The position numbers and the translations under genes are program-made. A stretch of DNA of 48,602 bases from Prochlorococcus sp. AG-679-P15 (GTDB taxonomy: Bacteria > Cyanobacteriota > Cyanobacteriia > PCC-6307 > Cyanobiaceae). The notes under the pieces are model-generated. The model had not been told where the DNA came from and made no database searches. It saw nothing but the letters and a program-made list of their open reading frames with translations. Positions 11,144 to 22,117 of the stretch are shown piece by piece. How positions within the stretch are numbered: the stretch's first letter is position 1; each line of letters opens with the position of its first letter. Location of the stretch: assembly GCA_003210695.1 (NCBI GenBank), contig QCUW01000005.1:1-48602 (forward strand). Direction: 5' to 3'.

Positions 11144-11800
11144 CTAATACTTATTAACTTCTTTAAGAATTAAGCCAACTTCATCAATATCTTTTATCCC
11201 TGGATAAGTTTCAACACTACTCGAAATATCTATGCCATCAGGCTTGATTTTTGTTGAAATTTCATCTATCCATTCTTTAGAAACACCTCCAGCAAGCCAC
11301 CAAGGTTTACTAAACCTTAAATCCTCTAAATATGTTTGTTCTATTCTCTTTCCAGAACCTCCATATGTTTCTTTGTTCCATGAATCCAAAAGTATCGCAT
11401 CTACATAATTTTCGTAGATTTTAATCTTATTAAGATCTTTTTTGTCTTTTATCCTAAAAGCTTTCCATAAGCCAACATTTGGAATTTTCTCCTTGAATTT
11501 TTGACAGTAATCAATATCCTCATCTCCGTGTAGTTGTATTATGGTCTCGCTTGGTTCTCCTAAGAAATTTTTAATAATTGAATCGATAGGGGTATTTTTT
11601 ACAACCGACACTCTCTCAATATTTGGATATAAAACTTTTAAAGATTTGAAGATTTCTTTTTTCTTTTCTGGGGAAATATATCTTGGAGATTCATCAACAG
11701 AAATAATACCTATTGCATTAGTTCCTAATTCAGCCACTTGAAGAGCTTGATCAATGGAAGTTATTCCGCAAATTTTAACTAAAGTTTTGGTCTTAGGCAT
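11144..11800 (-). CDS. trpF: Phosphoribosylanthranilate isomerase
   Basis: 218 aa; VKICGITS, GIISVDESPRYISPE, IQLHGDED, GGSGKR, WWLAGGVS. Confidence 0.94.
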   Translation of the reverse strand: MPKTKTLVKICGITSIDQALQVAELGTNAIGIISVDESPRYISPEKKKEIFKSLKVLYPNIERVSVVKNTPIDSIIKNFLGEPSETIIQLHGDEDIDYCQKFKEKIPNVGLWKAFRIKDKKDLNKIKIYENYVDAILLDSWNKETYGGSGKRIEQTYLEDLRFSKPWWLAGGVSKEWIDEISTKIKPDGIDISSSVETYPGIKDIDEVGLILKEVNKY

Positions 11801-11856
11801 ATATTTGTCCTTTATGTAGAATTAATATTATTTGTAAATAATAACGGAGATTATTT

Positions 11857-13083
11857 TTGAGGAGTTTGCAAATTTTTAAAATATGGGGAATACCCTTTAA
11901 AATCCATCCATACTGGTTTGCAATTCTTTTTTTATTCTCATGGAGTATTTCTAATCAAGTTAATTTAAATTCTAGTCAAATTTACAATATCAAGGAAGCT
12001 TGGTTAATCGGTTTCCTGACTTCTTTTTTCTTATTGAGCACGATTATATTCCATGAGGTATTTCGTACTTTTGTTTCGTTAAACCAAGGAGTAAAAATAA
12101 AAAAAATTACTTTTTACTTTCTTGGAGCAATTTTGCAAATAGATAAGGAGTGTCAAACAGCTTTAGGTAATATAAAAATTGCTATTGTAAGACCTTTATT
12201 ATGTTTTTTTACGGCTTTAATTCTTCTTCTGATAAGTTATCTAAGTGAATTCAACGAACAAATAATTATAAACATATTGAATAGAGTAGCCATATTAAAT
12301 CTGTTTTTGGCCTTTCTAAATTTACTACCTATAGGATCTTTAGATGGAGGTAATTTGTTAAAGAGTATAATTTGGTATATCTCAGGGAGCAAAAATAAAG
12401 GGAGAAAATTTTTAAATAAATTTACTCTAGTGTCATCAACTTTAGTTTTTTTATTAGGAATTATTTGTTTATTTAGTTTCAATTTTTATTATGGCTTATT
12501 ACTATCTTTTTTAGGATTATTTGGTATTAATTCATCGAAATCAGAAAATCAGTTTTTAAAAATTGAGAATATTCTCAAATCAAGCAAAGTTTCTGATCTT
12601 AAATTTAAGCCATTAAGAAAAATTGAATTCAATTCAAATTTAGTTGAGTTAAATAATGTTGTTAAAAACAAAAAAGATAATCAAGACAAATATCTATTTT
12701 TGACTAAAAGTGGCAGATGGCACGGCTTTATTGAAGAGAAGATTTTAAAATCTATTTCAGTAAAAAAATGGGACCGTACTCTTGTTGAAGAATTTAAGAA
12801 GCCAATTAACAAATTTAAAAGTATAAGAAGTAGTACTGAACTATGGAGATTAATAGAAAAAATAGAAAATACTAATGAAGGTTCAATATTAGTACTTAAT
12901 TCTGCTGATATACCCTTAGGAATTGTTGACAGAAATAATATTGGTTATTTTATTTTTAATAAATTAGGACTTAATTTACCTTCTAATTTAATCAATAAAT
13001 TCAATAATAAGAATCAGTATCCATTGGGAATTGAGTTACCTAAGATTATAGAATTAATGAAGAAGAAAGGAGATATTGAATAA
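11857..13083 (+). CDS. Membrane site-2-protease-like (M50) protein with degenerate zinc motif
   Basis: 408 aa; IPFKIHPYWF, IIFHEVFRTFVSLNQGVKI (canonical HExxH site), LNLLPIGSLDGGNLLKSI; several TM segments and a CBS-like C-terminus. Confidence 0.85.
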   Translation: MRSLQIFKIWGIPFKIHPYWFAILFLFSWSISNQVNLNSSQIYNIKEAWLIGFLTSFFLLSTIIFHEVFRTFVSLNQGVKIKKITFYFLGAILQIDKECQTALGNIKIAIVRPLLCFFTALILLLISYLSEFNEQIIINILNRVAILNLFLAFLNLLPIGSLDGGNLLKSIIWYISGSKNKGRKFLNKFTLVSSTLVFLLGIICLFSFNFYYGLLLSFLGLFGINSSKSENQFLKIENILKSSKVSDLKFKPLRKIEFNSNLVELNNVVKNKKDNQDKYLFLTKSGRWHGFIEEKILKSISVKKWDRTLVEEFKKPINKFKSIRSSTELWRLIEKIENTNEGSILVLNSADIPLGIVDRNNIGYFIFNKLGLNLPSNLINKFNNKNQYPLGIELPKIIELMKKKGDIE

Positions 13084-13090
13084 ATTTAAG

Positions 13091-13798
13091 TTAGATTAAA
13101 TCTTTAATATCATTTTTTTTAAGGTTTATATTTTCAATCTTTAAATTTGATTTTGTGTTTAAAAATTCATTCGTCAAATATTTGATTATTTCTTCGTTAG
13201 TAAGACTTAAATTAACCTGTTTGGGGGGTTCCTCTCCAAATAACTTTATCCACAATTCTCTTGGGGGATTAAGTTGAATTTCACCATGCTGAAGAAATGC
13301 TCCTTTCTTTCTGAATTGGGCACTTCCTATTCTTTTAAATCCATGTTGATCGACTAAATCAGAAACATAGGATGTTCCAAAACAGTTTTCTTTTATTATT
13401 GATTTTCTTAAATGACCTCTTTCTAAACTCAAACCTAATTTATTAAAACTTTCAATTAACCAATTATTTACAAGCTCATAACTAAAGCTCTTATAAGCAG
13501 ATTTTTTGAATGTTAAAGCATATGTTATACCTCCAGAATGAAGTACAGCCCCTCCTCCTGAAGGTCTTCTTACGATTTTAATAAAGCCATTCTCTAATAA
13601 CTTTTTCCAATGAGGTGGGATTACTTTTTGATGATAACCAAGAGAGACCCAATTTCCCTCCCAATGATAAAACCTTAATGTAAAAAGAATTTCATCTTTA
13701 GAAATTGTCTTTTCTAAGAAATGCAAATCTAAAGACATCTGTTTAACCCCAGATAATTTTAATGTTGAAATAATTAACCCCTGATTCTCAATTTTCAA
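13091..13798 (-). CDS. Lipoate-protein ligase A family protein
   Basis: 235 aa; NWVSLGYHQK, VRRPSGGGAVLHSGGITYAL, RIGSAQFRKKGAFLQHGEI. Confidence 0.87.
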   Translation of the reverse strand: MKIENQGLIISTLKLSGVKQMSLDLHFLEKTISKDEILFTLRFYHWEGNWVSLGYHQKVIPPHWKKLLENGFIKIVRRPSGGGAVLHSGGITYALTFKKSAYKSFSYELVNNWLIESFNKLGLSLERGHLRKSIIKENCFGTSYVSDLVDQHGFKRIGSAQFRKKGAFLQHGEIQLNPPRELWIKLFGEEPPKQVNLSLTNEEIIKYLTNEFLNTKSNLKIENINLKKNDIKDLI

Positions 13799-13892
13799 AA
13801 TTATTTATGATTTAATTACGTAACAGCATTTTGTAATAGTCTATCAATTTTTCACTTTTGGGTAGAGAATATAGAAAATTAATGTATTTATT

Positions 13893-13997
13893 ATGGAGCC
13901 ATCTCAATCAATCAATTTAATCGTACTTAGTCTTATCGTAGTAATGCATGCAGGAGTATTGGCGTTAAGGCTTGGAATAAGTTTAGGTAGAACATAA
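13893..13997 (+). CDS. psaM: Photosystem I reaction center subunit XII (PsaM), 34 aa
   Basis: Own translation: [34 protein letters not shown]; single TM helix with PsaM-like sequence. Below the size cutoff of the supplied ORF track. Confidence 0.88.
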   Translation: MEPSQSINLIVLSLIVVMHAGVLALRLGISLGRT

Positions 13998-14086
13998 AAA
14001 CTAATTTTGATTCCAAAAATACTTTATGGTATTAATTAGAAAGATCTTAAATTTTTGCCTTTTTTAAAGGGGCCAAACTAAATAAT

Positions 14087-14434
14087 TTGACTAATCATTC
14101 CAATAAAAGTAGTACTGCAGATAGAAAATCTCTTGCATCTGCTTTACAATCAAAATATAAGGAGCAAGAGGATTTTGTAAGTTCTGTTTTTCTAGGGTTG
14201 AAAGTTTGTTTTTTTCTTTTATCAATAGTGAGTTTAATAAAAATTGGATATAGTTCAAAAGTTAGATTAAGTAGATTGAGAGAAATTAAAGATTCTTATT
14301 TATTTGAAAAATCAAGGTTTGAGGGTTTAAGTAGTAGGTTTGATGATTTGATCTCGTTTGAAGGTCAGCAAAGATTTATGAAGGATCAAGATCAAATGAT
14401 TTTTAAAGACATAATCAGAGTAATATGGCGTTGA
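14087..14434 (+). CDS. Conserved hypothetical small membrane protein
   Basis: 115 aa, TTG start, one TM segment; unknown function. Confidence 0.65.
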   Translation: MTNHSNKSSTADRKSLASALQSKYKEQEDFVSSVFLGLKVCFFLLSIVSLIKIGYSSKVRLSRLREIKDSYLFEKSRFEGLSSRFDDLISFEGQQRFMKDQDQMIFKDIIRVIWR

Positions 14435-14490
14435 TGAGAATGATTATAAAGTCATTTTTATCATCGAGTTTTTAATTAATTTTATACCTA

Positions 14491-15495
14491 GTGGGAAATA
14501 GCATTAAAGGTCTAGTTCTAATAACAGGAACAACGTCAGGTGTTGGATTAAATACCTTAAAACCTTTGTTGAGATTTGGATGGGAAGTTATTGCTGTTAA
14601 TCGTTCAAACAAGAGGGCAGTAGAAATAGCTAAGCAATTCTTGACAGATTCAGAAATGAAGGATGTTCATTTTATCGAAATTAATTTATCTGATTTAAAT
14701 GATGTAAGAGATGGTTGTAATGAAATATTGAAAAAATTTAAAAAGCCAATAAACTCAATAATTTGTAATGCTGCTCTTTATAAACCAAGATTACGGAAGC
14801 CTGAAAGGTCTCCACAAGGATATGAAAATTCAATGGCCGTAAATCATTTTGGTCATTTTCTCCTGATAAGTCTTCTGCTAGAAAATATTTTATCCTCCGA
14901 GAAAGAAATTGATATAAAAGGAAAAACTACTAAATTCCGGCCAAGAATAACAATACTAGGAACTGTTACAGCAAACTATTCAGAATTAGGAGGAAAGATA
15001 CCAATACCTGCCCCGGCTGATCTAGGTGATTTGTCTGGGTTTAAAAATGGATTTCTATCTCCAATTAGTATGGCAAATGGGAAAAAATTTAAACCTGGGA
15101 AAGCATATAAAGACAGTAAATTGTGCAATATGATAACAGTACAAGAATTATCAAAAAGATTTCCTAAAGAAAGAATAATAATTAATTCTATATATCCTGG
15201 ATGTGTTGCCGATACAAATCTTTTTAGAGATACCCCGTGGTTATTTAGATTATTATTCCCTATCTTTCAAAAATTCATCACTAAAGGATATGTATCTCAA
15301 AGATTAGCAGGAGAAAGAGTTGCTCAAGTGGCTAGTTTTAAAGAATATGCTAAACCAGGAGTTCATTGGAGTTGGGGCAATCGCCAAAAGCCTGGGAGAA
15401 AAGCTTTTTCTCAAAAATTGTCAAAGAGAATTATTGATTCAGATATTTCAAGACAAACTTATGAATTAACTAGAAAATTAGTTGGGTTAGAGTAG
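14491..15495 (+). CDS. por: Light-dependent protochlorophyllide oxidoreductase (LPOR)
   Basis: 334 aa; LITGTTSGVGLNTLKPL, CNAALYKP, MAVNHFGHFLL, KAYKDSKLCNM; converges on chlLBN. Confidence 0.96.
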   Translation: MGNSIKGLVLITGTTSGVGLNTLKPLLRFGWEVIAVNRSNKRAVEIAKQFLTDSEMKDVHFIEINLSDLNDVRDGCNEILKKFKKPINSIICNAALYKPRLRKPERSPQGYENSMAVNHFGHFLLISLLLENILSSEKEIDIKGKTTKFRPRITILGTVTANYSELGGKIPIPAPADLGDLSGFKNGFLSPISMANGKKFKPGKAYKDSKLCNMITVQELSKRFPKERIIINSIYPGCVADTNLFRDTPWLFRLLFPIFQKFITKGYVSQRLAGERVAQVASFKEYAKPGVHWSWGNRQKPGRKAFSQKLSKRIIDSDISRQTYELTRKLVGLE

Positions 15496-15500
15496 AGGAG

Positions 15501-16388
<888 letters not shown>

Positions 16389-16521
16389 TTAAAGCTGGAA
16401 TTAACACGTTAATAAATACATTCTTGCAGGAATATGCTTCTAGAAATGTATTTCTCAACAAATAGTTATTTATTAAGATTAAAGATACAAGATATATGTT
16501 TATAACTGGATATTCTGGAAT

Positions 16522-16564
16522 TATTATTAGCATTATGAGTGAAAATACTCATGCTAAAATAATA
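16522..16564. other. Inverted repeat between chlB and chlL
   Basis: TATTATTAGCATTATGAGT - GAAAAT - ACTCATGCTAAAATAATA with a 2-nt bulge/mismatch region. Confidence 0.65.
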
Positions 16565-16579
16565 GTTTATTTATAAGAC

Positions 16580-18160
16580 TTAGCCGAAGTAAGCTTTTGC
16601 GTCGTAGAGGGTCTCGTCGCTAATTTCAGGAAGACCTTTTGAGATAGCATATTTTTCAGTATTTGATTTAACTTTACCTCTTACAAAAAATGGAACTTTT
16701 GTCAGTTCTGCTCTTCCTGAGTCTGTCCAGATTACATTCCCCTTCTTTTGAATATTTATATTACTTTGCCCATGATCATCTTCTTTATTATCGGTCCCCT
16801 TTGTAGCAGTATGACCAAGATGACTTTGATGGCCATCAACAAATTCAAAGTCATGTTTGAACATGTCAATAAGATGTTCTTCAAGACCCATCATTAGAGG
16901 GTGAACCCAGTCGTCAAAAATAACATTTGCTCCTTCCCAGCCCATTTGAGGGCTATATCTTGCAGGAACATCCTGAACATGCATTGGAGTACTAATTACT
17001 GAGCATGGGATACCAAGTCTTTTTGCACTGTGCCTTTCCATTTGAGTCCCTAAAACTAATTCTGGGGATGCTTTCTTCATGGCATCTTCTACTTCTAGGT
17101 AGCTATTAGTAATAAGTGCTTCTACATTTAAATCCCTAGCTGCAGCTCTAACTTGCCTTGCCATTTCTCTACTGTAAGTTCCTAATCCTACTACCTCAAA
17201 ACCTAATTCATCTTTGGCAATTTTGGCAGCTGCAATAGCGTGAGTACCGTCACCAAAAATAAAAACCCTTTTACCCGTCAAGTAATTTGAGTCAACTGAC
17301 TTTGAGTACCATGGAAGTTTTGACTTGTGCTCTAGTTCTTCTTGATTTGTTAATGGAAGGTCAAGTTTTTCATGAACTTCGTTAATAAAATTAATTGTAT
17401 TTTTTATACCAATTGGGATGGTAGTTGTATATTCCATTCCGCAATTACGCTTAAGCCATTCACAAGAAGTCTCAGCAATCTCGTGATAAAGACAAATATT
17501 AGCATCAGCATCAGTTAATCTTGCAATATCATCTGGATTTGAACCGAGTGGTGCAACAACATTAGTATCAATACCTTGCTCAGAAAGTATACGTTGGATC
17601 TCTATTACATCATCTCTGCATCTAAATCCTAATAATGTAGGTCCTAGTATATTTACTTTAGGTCTTCGACCTAAAAACTTCCATCTTTTAGGATTAATCT
17701 TTTCAATTTCATTCACCTTATCTTTCAGCAGCGTTCTAATGATTTGGTAAAAGGTTTCTGAAGCACCCCAATTTTCTTTTTTGCTGTAAGCAGGCAGTTC
17801 AAGGTTAACTATTGGGATATCAAAACCCATACCCTTGGCGAGAGCACCGGGCTGATCTTGTATTAGTTCAGCAGTGCAACTTTCACCTACTAAAAGAGTT
17901 TTTGGTTTAAATCTTTCAACTGCCTCAGTGATATTCCTCTTAACTAATTCCGCTGTATCTCCTCCTAAATCTCTGGCTTGAAACGTTGTATAAGTCACAG
18001 GAGGTCTTTGACCTCTTCTCTCAATCATTGTGAAAAGGAGATCTGCATAAGTATCCCCTTGAGGAGCATGTAGTACATAATGAATATCTTTCATTGATGA
18101 GGCAACCCGCATAGCACCTACGTGAGGTGGCCCTTCATATGTCCAAAGAGTTAATTCCAT
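16580..18160 (-). CDS. chlB: Light-independent protochlorophyllide reductase subunit B
   Basis: 526 aa; [45 protein letters not shown]. Confidence 0.98.
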   Translation of the reverse strand: MELTLWTYEGPPHVGAMRVASSMKDIHYVLHAPQGDTYADLLFTMIERRGQRPPVTYTTFQARDLGGDTAELVKRNITEAVERFKPKTLLVGESCTAELIQDQPGALAKGMGFDIPIVNLELPAYSKKENWGASETFYQIIRTLLKDKVNEIEKINPKRWKFLGRRPKVNILGPTLLGFRCRDDVIEIQRILSEQGIDTNVVAPLGSNPDDIARLTDADANICLYHEIAETSCEWLKRNCGMEYTTTIPIGIKNTINFINEVHEKLDLPLTNQEELEHKSKLPWYSKSVDSNYLTGKRVFIFGDGTHAIAAAKIAKDELGFEVVGLGTYSREMARQVRAAARDLNVEALITNSYLEVEDAMKKASPELVLGTQMERHSAKRLGIPCSVISTPMHVQDVPARYSPQMGWEGANVIFDDWVHPLMMGLEEHLIDMFKHDFEFVDGHQSHLGHTATKGTDNKEDDHGQSNINIQKKGNVIWTDSGRAELTKVPFFVRGKVKSNTEKYAISKGLPEISDETLYDAKAYFG

Positions 18161-18164
18161 AATT

Positions 18165-19436
<1,272 letters not shown>

Positions 19437-19577
19437 TTATCCTTAAAGCTTGCATAAATTTTTTGATTTAAGCAGCATATTGATAAGTTCTCTTACAAAA
19501 TATATACATTTAAAAAACTTATATGAATGTTTAAAAACTTAAATGAGAATGATATGGAAAATTTTTAAAATTTATTT

Positions 19578-19946
19578 TTAATTCCTGTAAAAGGAATTTC
19601 CCTGAGTTGTTTTTGATAACTTCCATACATTTCTAGCAATTTTTGTGGCTAATAAGCCACCTCTTTCAAGTTTTGATTTACCTGGTTTTGCTCCAATAAG
19701 GGCTGTTATTTCTGAGGTTGTTAAAGGAGCTCCAGTATTGAGTGCTAATTCGGTTAACTCTAGTCTATCTCTAAGATTTTTAAGATTTGCTTTATCTGAT
19801 TTATCATCTACTAACCAACTAAATGATGGGTCTTTTTGAGATAATTTTTGCATTAAACTTAGGCTTACTAATCCAAGAGTCTGATCAGGGCTTAATTCAT
19901 TTTCAGAACGAGAAGAATCTGGCCCTTTTTTTTGAGAAGTTCCCAT
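19578..19946 (-). CDS. Conserved hypothetical protein
   Basis: 122 aa; LTTSEITALIGAKPGKSKLERGGLLATKIARNVWKL; function unknown. Confidence 0.7.
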   Translation of the reverse strand: MGTSQKKGPDSSRSENELSPDQTLGLVSLSLMQKLSQKDPSFSWLVDDKSDKANLKNLRDRLELTELALNTGAPLTTSEITALIGAKPGKSKLERGGLLATKIARNVWKLSKTTQGNSFYRN

Positions 19947-20043
19947 AAATTTTCTTATCTTTTATTTGAAGTTATCGTTTTGTGCGAAGCATGCAAGTAA
20001 ATTTAATAGAAAAAAAGAACCATTATCCGTTATAGTCGCGTGA

Positions 20044-20814
20044 ATGGAACCAACTTCTAGCTTAAATAGGGGAGGACGAAAAAAAGGGAGTTCTCTCGTT
20101 ACTGGATCTGAGGTGCAATCTCAGGCCAATGGAGCTAGCTGTTTTATTACGACTGACTCAGAAAAATCACTAGTATCTAGACAAGCAAGTCAAGTAGAAC
20201 AAATTGAACTAAGAACTTATGTCTTTTTAGATTCTCTACAACCCCAATTGGCAGCTTACATGGGAACTGTAAGTAGAGGTTTTTTACCAATACCTGGGGA
20301 TTCATGTCTATGGATGGAAGTTTCTCCAGGAATGGCTGTGCACAGAGTTACTGATATTGCTTTAAAAGCAAGTAACGTAAGATTAGGTCAAATGATAGTT
20401 GAGAGAGCATTTGGATCTTTAGCTCTTTATCATAAAGATCAAAGTACTGTTTTACACTCCGGAGATGTTGTCTTAGATGCAATTGGAAGTGAGGTAAGAA
20501 AAAGAACAAAACCATCGACAAGTTGGACCGAAGTTATACGTGCCATAACCCCTGATCATGCAGTCTTAATAAATAGACAAAATAGGAGTGGATCTATGAT
20601 TCAATCTGGAATGAGTATGTTTATTCTTGAAACAGAACCCGCTGGTTATGTGTTAAAAGCGGCAAATGAAGCAGAAAAGGCTTCTAATATAACCGTTGTT
20701 GATGTAAAAGCAGTTGGGGCTTTTGGAAGATTAACTCTTGCAGGGAAAGAAGGGGATGTAGAAGAAGCTGCAGCAGCAGCAATTAGAGCAATTGAACAAA
20801 TATCTAATTATTAA
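20044..20814 (+). CDS. csoS1D: Tandem-BMC-domain carboxysome shell protein CsoS1D
   Basis: 256 aa with two BMC-like domains; next to the cso operon as described for Prochlorococcus CsoS1D. Confidence 0.9.
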   Translation: MEPTSSLNRGGRKKGSSLVTGSEVQSQANGASCFITTDSEKSLVSRQASQVEQIELRTYVFLDSLQPQLAAYMGTVSRGFLPIPGDSCLWMEVSPGMAVHRVTDIALKASNVRLGQMIVERAFGSLALYHKDQSTVLHSGDVVLDAIGSEVRKRTKPSTSWTEVIRAITPDHAVLINRQNRSGSMIQSGMSMFILETEPAGYVLKAANEAEKASNITVVDVKAVGAFGRLTLAGKEGDVEEAAAAAIRAIEQISNY

Positions 20815-20827
20815 AAGATCTTTTTGA

Positions 20828-21409
20828 TTACAAACCAATTTCTTTTTTTAAAAATGGAGCAATATTTCTGGCAGCTTTCCCCCTACTACCCAATTTACTT
20901 AATTGTGATTGATTGAGTTCTCCATAAACACAATTAGCTTCTTTAACCCAAAAAACAGATTCAAATTCTCCATTTGGATATTTTGGTTCTCTAAGGATTT
21001 CTCCCCAGCAGATACCAGTTGAATCTTTTACGAGATTACCTTCAGGATCACATAAAACCATGCAACTAATAAATTTCGCGCTTCTATAAGGCGTATCACT
21101 AAGCTCATTAATTAACTTTTTAATTTTTTCAACATTAGTTTTTGCATATCTAGCAGAATAGATGCCTGGCCGCCCATCTAAAAAATCCACTTCTAATCCA
21201 GAGTCGTCAGCTAATGTCCAGGTTTTAGTCGCTAAAGAAGCTGCTTTAGCTTTTAATAAAGCATTATCAAAATAAGTTAAACCTGTTTCTTCTACATTTA
21301 AGGAATCTGGCTGTTTTTTGACTGTTAAAGATAGAACATCTAACATTTCAGAAATTTCAGATACTTTCTTTGGATTACCACTCGCAATAGTAAGTGTCGG
21401 AAGATTCAA
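20828..21409 (-). CDS. rdgB: Non-canonical purine NTP pyrophosphatase (RdgB/HAM1)
   Basis: 193 aa; TIASGNPKKVSEI, ALLKAKAAS, LADDSGLEVDFLDGRPGIYSARYA. Confidence 0.94.
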   Translation of the reverse strand: MNLPTLTIASGNPKKVSEISEMLDVLSLTVKKQPDSLNVEETGLTYFDNALLKAKAASLATKTWTLADDSGLEVDFLDGRPGIYSARYAKTNVEKIKKLINELSDTPYRSAKFISCMVLCDPEGNLVKDSTGICWGEILREPKYPNGEFESVFWVKEANCVYGELNQSQLSKLGSRGKAARNIAPFLKKEIGL

Positions 21410-21454
21410 AATATATTTAACTTAGAAGATTTCTTATCCTACTTTAAAATGTGA

Positions 21455-21511
21455 TACGGAGACAGGAAAGGTTGAACATTCCACACCTGAGTAGACAGGG
21501 CCTGTCTCGTA
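21455..21511 (+). other. Candidate nested stem-loop (structured RNA or regulatory DNA) in rdgB-csoS1 intergenic region
   Basis: TACgGAGACAGG (21455-21466) pairs with CCTGTCTCGTA (21501-21511); enclosed AGGT/ACCT hairpin; second AGACAGG copy at 21493-21499 forms AGACAGG-G-CCTGTCT. Confidence 0.45.
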
Positions 21512-21584
21512 CGGAAATAACATAATGTAAATTTTTTCTTAACACAAGCGTATGTTTTGATGCTCTAACTGAATTCCATAAGTA

Positions 21585-21634
21585 TTGACATATCAATAGT
21601 ACCAAGGGTGATAAGTTTAACTTATCAATGGTAC
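21585..21634 (+). promoter_or_regulatory. Candidate csoS1 promoter/operator with palindrome and direct repeats
   Basis: TTGACA (21585-21590), 18-nt spacer, TGATAA (21609-21614); GATAAGTT-T-AACTTATC palindrome (21610-21626) flanked by GTACCA (21599-21604) and TGGTAC (21629-21634); direct repeat TATCAATrGTAC at 21591 and 21623. Confidence 0.45.
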
Positions 21635-21735
21635 AAAAAACATTAATAGACTTTTTATCGTAAAACGCTTGACTTATAAGTACCTAATGGACCATTCTTC
21701 CAATTGAACATTCCACATTTAGTAATTAGTAGGCA

Positions 21736-22047
21736 ATGGCTACAGAAACAATGGGTATCGCTCTCGGCATGATCGAGACACGCGGACTTGTACCTGCAAT
21801 CGAAGCAGCAGACGCAATGACCAAGGCAGCAGAAGTTCGTCTTATTGGTCGTGAATTCGTAGGTGGCGGTTATGTCACAGTTTTAGTTAGAGGAGAAACT
21901 GGTGCTGTTAATGCAGCAGTAAGAGCTGGAGCTGATGCTTGTGAGAGAGTTGGCGACGGTCTTGTTGCGGCTCACATAATTGCTCGTCCTCATAGAGAAG
22001 TTGAACCTGCTCTTGGTAATGGCGATTTCCTTGGTCAAAAGGACTAA
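21736..22047 (+). CDS. csoS1: Carboxysome shell hexamer protein CsoS1 (BMC domain)
   Basis: 103 aa; MGIALGMIETRGLVPAIEAADAMTKAAEVRLIGREFVGGGYVTVLVRGETGAVNAAVRAGADAC. Confidence 0.98.
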   Translation: MATETMGIALGMIETRGLVPAIEAADAMTKAAEVRLIGREFVGGGYVTVLVRGETGAVNAAVRAGADACERVGDGLVAAHIIARPHREVEPALGNGDFLGQKD

Positions 22048-22117
22048 TTTGCTAGTGCGAAATTCTTGAATTTTTGCTAAGTAATTATTTTCCCTTTACA
22101 GACCTAAATTTATCGTT

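Noticed and set aside
13246-13254. TTATCCACA, a perfect DnaA-box consensus
   Set aside because: Single copy inside the lipoate-ligase CDS, far from dnaA and without a cluster; expected by chance.
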